Below, in pieces: positions 60,245-64,000 of a stretch of DNA of 64,000 nt. Origin of the DNA: Actinomadura harenae (GTDB lineage Bacteria; Actinomycetota; Actinomycetes; Streptosporangiales; Streptosporangiaceae). Numbering within the stretch: position 1 is the first letter of the stretch; every line of letters begins with the position of its first letter. Below the pieces are notes generated by a model. It was not told the DNA's origin. It worked only from the letters and a program-made list of their open reading frames with translations, and did no database searches. The position numbers and the translations under genes were made by a program. The stretch covers positions 1 to 64,000 of the forward strand of contig NZ_RFFG01000047.1 in NCBI RefSeq assembly GCF_003696215.1. Direction: 5' to 3'.

Positions 60245-60747
60245 TGCCCGCACCGGCGATCAAAGCCGTGGCGTTCGACTATGGCGGCACCATCTCCGCC
60301 CCCGAGATCAACCGGATCATCGGGCAAAAGCCCCTCGACCTCACCGCGGTCGAACCCCTCCACCGACTCCACACGATGGGGATCCGGCTGATCCTGGCCA
60401 GCAACACCATCCACATCGAGACCCGCTGGCCCGCCCTGCAGATGGCGGGAGTCGAGCACCTGTTCACCGCCGCGCTGCTGTCGGACTCCCTGGGAGTCGC
60501 CAAACCCGATCCGCTGTTCTACAAGCTCACCCTCACCGCCGCCGACTGCGACCCCGGAGAGCTGCTGTTCGTGGGCGACAACCTGCGCCACGACGTCACC
60601 GAACCGATCCGGCACGGCATCCGCGGAGCCCTGGTCCGCCCCAACGGACTGCGGAGCAACGAACACCTCCCCGAAGGCGTCGACCTCATCCGCCACGTCT
60701 CCGAACTTCCCAACCTCCTCACCCGCAGGAAGGTCACCTCGTCATGA
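60241..60747 (+). CDS. Cassette B gene 5, HAD-like hydrolase lacking the second Asp
   Basis: The protein has 168 residues. FDYGGTIS (Asp13, Gly15), LASNT, KPDP, FVGDNLRHDV motifs as in copy A. Again Gly stands at the position of the usual catalytic second Asp, so the change is fixed in both copies. Sequence up to LVRPNGLR is well conserved, the C-terminus differs. ATGA overlap with gene 4. It is the last gene of the cassette. Confidence 0.85.
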   Translation: MMPAPAIKAVAFDYGGTISAPEINRIIGQKPLDLTAVEPLHRLHTMGIRLILASNTIHIETRWPALQMAGVEHLFTAALLSDSLGVAKPDPLFYKLTLTAADCDPGELLFVGDNLRHDVTEPIRHGIRGALVRPNGLRSNEHLPEGVDLIRHVSELPNLLTRRKVTSS

Positions 60748-60809
60748 GCACGGACGATTCCTGACGGCGGCGGTGAGAGCACCGCCGCGCCGTCCGGGTC
60801 CGGGGCACT

Positions 60810-61109
60810 GCCCTTGACGAATCGAAATTTGGTCACTGTCAGTATCAGTCTGGATCCGAATTGCCTGAACGTGAACCATCCGGACGTCAACAGGACAGCC
60901 GCTACACCTGGTGCGAAACGCCGCCCGAACCGGCTCGGTCCATGGTCCGCTACCTCAAGGTTTTCGGCCTGGAGTTCGGGTGCTTCGACTTCGGGCTCAC
61001 CGAGCGGGACGAGCCTGTGTTCTTCGAGTGCAACCCGAACGGCCAGTGGTCGTGGCTGGAGGAACGGACCGGGGCCCCGATCGCCGGGGACGTTCGCGGA
61101 ACTCCTTGA
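60810..61109 (+). pseudogene. Graspetide-type ATP-grasp ligase, C-terminal scrap
   Basis: The open frame reads VRYLKVFGLEFGCFDFGLTE then RDEPVFFECNPNGQWSWLEE and RTGAPIAGD. These match the C-terminal ATP-grasp motif (FGxFDF, FLECNPNGQW, TGxPIA) of MvdD/TgmB-type ribosomal-peptide maturases. Full-length enzymes have over 300 residues, and the N-terminal ATP-binding part is absent. It directly precedes an intact methyltransferase gene (9 bp). No precursor peptide was found upstream. Confidence 0.75.
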
Positions 61110-61118
61110 GGGAGGGGC

Positions 61119-62285
61119 ATGAGCAGGGTGGACGATGGCGTTGAGCGGCTGGCCGATGTGCTGGAGGCCGGCGGGGAGCTGACCGACCGATCGTGGCGGC
61201 GGACGATGCGGGCTGTGCCTCGTCATCTGTTCGTCCCCGATCGTGGGTACGCGTTGCCGTGTCGCGTGGCTGACGGGCCGCCCGCTCGTCCGATCGACCG
61301 GGTCGGCGACCCCGACGGCTGGTGGGACGCCGTCTACTCGAACATGGCGGTCATCACCCAGCGGGACGACGGTGCGTCCGACCCGGCATCCGCGCAGGGG
61401 GACCCTTCGTCCTCGAATTCGGCTCCCGGGGTCGTCCTCCCTTTCCTGGAGCTTCTCGCGCTGCGTGAGGGGGAACGCGTCCTCGACGTCGGCACCGGGA
61501 CCGGGTGGACGGCCGCGCTTCTGGCCGAGCGGGTCGGCGCGGGGAACGTCGTCAGTGTGGAGATCGACCCCGAGGTGGCCGCGCGTGCCGCCGCGAACCT
61601 CCAGGCAGCGGGGTACTCTCCGACGCTCGTGGTCGGGGACGGGAGCGAGGGGTGGCCGCAGGGAGCCCCCTACGACGCCATCCACGTGACCGCCGGTGTA
61701 CGCGACATCCCCCCTGCCTGGCTGAAGCAACTCCGTCCCGGCGGACGCGTGGTGATGCCCTGGATGCCCGAGGGCATCGGCGGGTACCGGCTCAGGCTGA
61801 CCGTCACCCCCGAAGGGCACGGCGTCGGCACCTTCCACGGTCGCGCCGGGTACATGATGCTGCGGTCCCAGCGCTCGTCCCCGATCTGGGCCGCTCACCA
61901 CCGGGACGACGCGCGGGTGACCACCACGCACCAGGACCCTGCGCGGATCGCGGACGCAGGGGAAGGCGCAGAACTTGCGCTGGTCATGCACGTCCCCGAC
62001 CTGTTCCTCCTGTACTCCCCCAACGCGGACGGCACGACGTCCTACCTGGCGGCCGAGGCGAGCGATCCGCGGGGGTCATGGGCGTCCTGCGAGCCGGGCC
62101 CGACCGGGGAGCACACCGTCACCCAGTACGGCGAGCGCCGCCTGTGGGACGAGGTCGAGCGGGCATTCGCCTGGTGGTCCGGGCAGGGCTCCCCCGGACC
62201 GGACCGGTTCCGTCTCCTCGTCACCGACCAGGAGACCCGGCTCTGCCTTGGCGACGACCCGGCGATGGGGGTGCCGCTCAGATAA
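61119..62285 (+). CDS. Protein-isoaspartate-methyltransferase-like enzyme (graspetide-associated)
   Basis: The protein has 388 residues. SAM motif I is VLDVGTGTGWTAALLAERVG, motif II VVSVEIDPEVAARA, then AIHVTAGVRDIPPAWLKQLR with LKQLRPGGRVVMPW. PIMT-like catalytic N-terminal TVPRHLF variant (AVPRHLFVPDRGY). The C-terminal 150 residues are an extra domain typical of the ATP-grasp peptide maturase methyltransferases. It methylates an Asp or isoAsp in the modified peptide. ATG follows GGAGG. The partner ligase is broken, so the pathway may be dead. Confidence 0.85.
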   Translation: MSRVDDGVERLADVLEAGGELTDRSWRRTMRAVPRHLFVPDRGYALPCRVADGPPARPIDRVGDPDGWWDAVYSNMAVITQRDDGASDPASAQGDPSSSNSAPGVVLPFLELLALREGERVLDVGTGTGWTAALLAERVGAGNVVSVEIDPEVAARAAANLQAAGYSPTLVVGDGSEGWPQGAPYDAIHVTAGVRDIPPAWLKQLRPGGRVVMPWMPEGIGGYRLRLTVTPEGHGVGTFHGRAGYMMLRSQRSSPIWAAHHRDDARVTTTHQDPARIADAGEGAELALVMHVPDLFLLYSPNADGTTSYLAAEASDPRGSWASCEPGPTGEHTVTQYGERRLWDEVERAFAWWSGQGSPGPDRFRLLVTDQETRLCLGDDPAMGVPLR

Positions 62286-62450
62286 GGGTGCTCAGGGTGG
62301 CGGCCATGGCGAAGCCGACTGCCGAGAGGATCGTCTCCAGGACCGTCCTGGTCTTGAGGGTGTCTCGGACGGTGAGGTTGAAGGAGCGGGAGACGATCCA
62401 GAAGCCGCCGTCGTTGACGTGGGAGGCGAGGTCGACGAGCCGCGCGCAGG
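62278..62450 (-). pseudogene. C-terminal scrap of a GntP-type gluconate:H+ symporter
   Basis: The minus strand encodes ASHVNDGGFWIVSRSFNLTV then RDTLKTRTVLETILSAVGFA MAATLSTLI and a stop at 62278-62280. SHVNDGGFW and TWTVLETI-like strings are the ending of GntP permeases. The rest of the gene (about 400 codons) is missing at a junction near 62450. It overlaps the methyltransferase 3' end by 8 bp. It marks a recombination scar. Confidence 0.7.
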
Positions 62451-62456
62451 GCCGGG

Positions 62457-63416
62457 TCAGGCTGCGAGGTCGTCGCGGCAATTGCCGCACAGGCCGTCCG
62501 GTGTTGCGGCGCGGAGTGGGCGCGCGCAGTCGGCGCATTCGGTCCAGCGGGCGGCAGCGGGTGACGGTGCGATGTGAAGCCCGTGCTGGGTGGTGGCCGG
62601 GCTGGCCTTCTGACGGTCGCGGATGGCGGCGGCGGCCTTCCAGACGGGCAGGTGTTGGGTCAGCCGGTGCCGGATGAGTGCGGCGGCTGACCGGATTTCG
62701 GTGGGCAGGTTGCTGGTCAGGGTGCGGTGGATCTGGTCGGGCGTGATGTCGGCGGCGAGCGCCTGTTCGCAGAGGGCGGCGAGTTCGGGTAGCGCGGCTG
62801 CGGTGATGGTCAGCCGTGGTTCACGTGCGGCGAGGTTGATGAGCAGGCGTGTTCCGGCGGTGAGTGCGGCGGGCGCGAGCGGCTGCGCCGCGGGTCGGGT
62901 GGTTTGTGGTGTGGGCGGGGTCGGTTCGGCTGGCGGTGTGGAGGGGTTCGCCGCGTCGGGGGCGGGTTCGGGTGCGGGTTCGGGTGCTGCGGTGGGGGGT
63001 TCGTGTGTTGCGTCCGGAACATCCTGGTCGGTGGGCTGTTCGTTTTCGGTGGTGGGGATGTCGCGGACGGTGGTGCGTGTGATGACGCGGCCGTCGGTGA
63101 GGCGGATGACGCGGCGGGTCAGGTATCCGGCCGTCTCGAGTTCGCGGAGGGCGCGGCCGATGGCGATCTCGCCTTCGTTGAGTCGTGTGGCGAGGCCGCG
63201 GATGGAGACGTCCGCGCCGTCCGGGAGTGACAGCAGCAGGAGGCCCAGGCCACGGGCGCGTAGGCTCAGGTGGGTGTGCTGGGCGAGGTCGTTGGGGACG
63301 ACCGTGAAGCGGCTGGTGTGCCGGGTGCGGACCCGGCGCATCCCGCGCGGCGGGCGGCACGCCCTGGCCGGGGATGACGGCGCTTCAGTCGGCGCGATAG
63401 CATCGCGTTCAACCAC
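62457..63416 (-). CDS. Helix-turn-helix protein with C-terminal Cys4 motif
   Basis: The protein has 319 residues from GTG 63416. The N-terminal part contains FTVVPNDLAQHTHLSLRARG then LGLLLLSLPDGADVSIRGLA and TRLNEGEIAIGRALRELETA, a winged HTH. A Pro/Thr-rich linker (residues about 135-185) follows, then a helical region, and a C-terminal CADC...CGNC zinc-binding pair. This design is common in plasmid or element-borne regulators and replication-linked proteins of actinomycetes. An in-frame ATG at about 63341 (MRRVRTRHTS) is an alternative start. Confidence 0.8.
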   Translation of the reverse strand: MVERDAIAPTEAPSSPARACRPPRGMRRVRTRHTSRFTVVPNDLAQHTHLSLRARGLGLLLLSLPDGADVSIRGLATRLNEGEIAIGRALRELETAGYLTRRVIRLTDGRVITRTTVRDIPTTENEQPTDQDVPDATHEPPTAAPEPAPEPAPDAANPSTPPAEPTPPTPQTTRPAAQPLAPAALTAGTRLLINLAAREPRLTITAAALPELAALCEQALAADITPDQIHRTLTSNLPTEIRSAAALIRHRLTQHLPVWKAAAAIRDRQKASPATTQHGLHIAPSPAAARWTECADCARPLRAATPDGLCGNCRDDLAA

Positions 63417-63798
63417 CTGGACTCCTTGTAAGTCTGGCTGGCCAGACCCTCAGCCGGTGTTGGTAGCACCGCTGGGGGTCGCTTCGTTTATGGGGTGCGG
63501 TCGAGACGATACACCGACCGACCGGCCACGAAGCGGCCAATCCGTGAACGGCTTCGTGCTGGTGGAGGGGTTTCTTTCACCGAAGTACTTTTCAAGGTCA
63601 CACGGTTTGCCGGGGTTCGGCGCACCGGGTCGCGGGTTCCCACGACCCGGTGCGAACTGGGCGAACCTCACGCCGAGCGCTCAGGCGCGGCACACCTTGC
63701 CGGACAGGGCGCGGACCGTCACCTCAGGAGATCGGCCCGACCAGGGTCACGCTCCACCCGCAAATCCGACCAGCTTCCTCATACGGGTGTGATTCGCC
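63417..63798. other. 382-bp stretch upstream of the HTH gene
   Basis: It contains a GTCTGG-CTGG-CCAGAC hairpin about 15 bp upstream of the HTH start and an AT-richer stretch near 63570-63600. The inverted repeat at 63622-63653 is annotated separately. I see no gene. Confidence 0.5.
63622..63653. repeat. Perfect 11-bp inverted repeat
   Basis: GCACCGGGTCG (63622-63632) and CGACCCGGTGC (63643-63653) with a 10-base spacer. GTTC and GAAC extend it with a bulge. It could be a terminator for the partial gene to the right (which reads leftward), or a binding site. It has no T-tract. Confidence 0.55.
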
Positions 63799-64000
63799 TC
63801 AGTTCCCCAGCTGTACGGATTGGAAGGGGTTCATTGCGTCCTGCATGGCCTGGATCTGCTCGGGGGACTCCTCCCACCAGCCATTGCGACAGGTACGTCC
63901 GGTGGGGTCTTGGGCTCCTTCGGAGAACTTCCCCTCCCCTTCGGTCTCTCCGTTGGGTCCGGGATACATCGAGCTGTAGGCAAGCCTGCAGTCACGAGCT
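63799..64000 (-). CDS. C-terminal part of an unrecognised protein (5' end outside)
   Basis: The minus-strand frame is open from the window edge to TGA 63799-63801 and encodes about 67 residues: RDCRLAYSSMYPGPNGETEG then KFSEGAQDPTGRTCRNGWWE and ESPEQIQAMQDAMNPFQSVQ. It has two Cys and Gly/Pro/Trp residues. A secreted or lipoprotein-type C-terminus is possible. No family was recognised. Confidence 0.5.
   Translation of the reverse strand, partial: ARDCRLAYSSMYPGPNGETEGEGKFSEGAQDPTGRTCRNGWWEESPEQIQAMQDAMNPFQSVQLGN

Noticed and set aside
63650..63979. 109-codon plus-strand frame near the right edge
   Set aside because: It is antisense to the better supported partial minus-strand gene and crosses the inverted repeat region.

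Overview
The window is GC-rich, codon-biased DNA of an actinomycete. The dense local regulator-effector pairs, the F420/deazaflavin-type oxidoreductase, the DUF6221, DUF397, DUF6879 and WhiJ-type (XRE plus DUF5753) proteins and the many GTG starts with 4-bp GTGA or ATGA overlaps all fit a Streptosporangiales-type organism such as Actinomadura. That placement is an inference from gene content, not from a marker gene.

Region 1 (1-8.5 kb): the 3' end of a MurJ-like flippase, a DUF6221 protein, an XRE-cupin regulator facing a thioredoxin-reductase-like flavoprotein across a perfect palindrome, a nucleoside deaminase coupled to a shrunken luciferase-like remnant, an Lrp regulator, a UvrA-like ABC ATPase and a DUF4132 protein. 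Region 2 (8.5-16.5 kb): a recombinase remnant, a metal-resistance group (CDF transporter, P1B-type ATPase, CmtR-type sensor), a Tat-like serine hydrolase, a tyrosine recombinase, and a double-HTH MerR regulator facing an erythromycin-esterase-like enzyme.

Region 3 (16.5-38 kb): a run of regulator/effector pairs. These are an aldo/keto reductase with TetR, a serine hydrolase with TetR, LysR with an MFS-NmrA-SMP30 operon, a nitroreductase with MarR, an MFS with a DUF5937 regulator, and HxlR with MFS and WYL. Between them sit a metallophosphoesterase, a rifampicin-monooxygenase-like gene with a rifamycin-associated element (RAE) in its promoter region, three VOC proteins and a HEAT-repeat protein. 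Several intergenic operators are clear palindromes or tandem repeats. Region 4 (38-47.7 kb): mixed genes and decay. It holds remnants of an ISL3-like transposase, a LysE exporter and an SDR reductase, and intact PadR plus membrane protein, PAP2 phosphatase, UbiA prenyltransferase, AraC regulator and secreted-protein genes.

Region 5 (47.7-64 kb): an accessory island bounded on the left by a tRNA T-arm-like scrap and on the right by a gluconate-permease C-terminal scrap. Its main feature is a five-gene cassette present twice (49.9-52.2 kb and 58.4-60.7 kb). The order is a ~107-aa protein, an endonuclease/exonuclease/phosphatase-fold enzyme, a ~160-aa protein, a ~65-aa protein and a HAD-like protein. 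Each copy follows an XRE/DUF5753 regulator and a near-identical leader in which the Shine-Dalgarno sequence sits in a hairpin loop. All genes in a copy overlap by 1-4 bp, so each should be one translationally coupled unit. The second copy is followed by a broken graspetide-type locus, with an ATP-grasp C-terminal scrap and an intact protein-isoaspartate-methyltransferase-like gene. Between the copies lie a secreted nuclease, an HD-domain protein, a NUDIX hydrolase and DUF397. I have not recognised a described function for the duplicated cassette. It is the best candidate here for an undescribed system.
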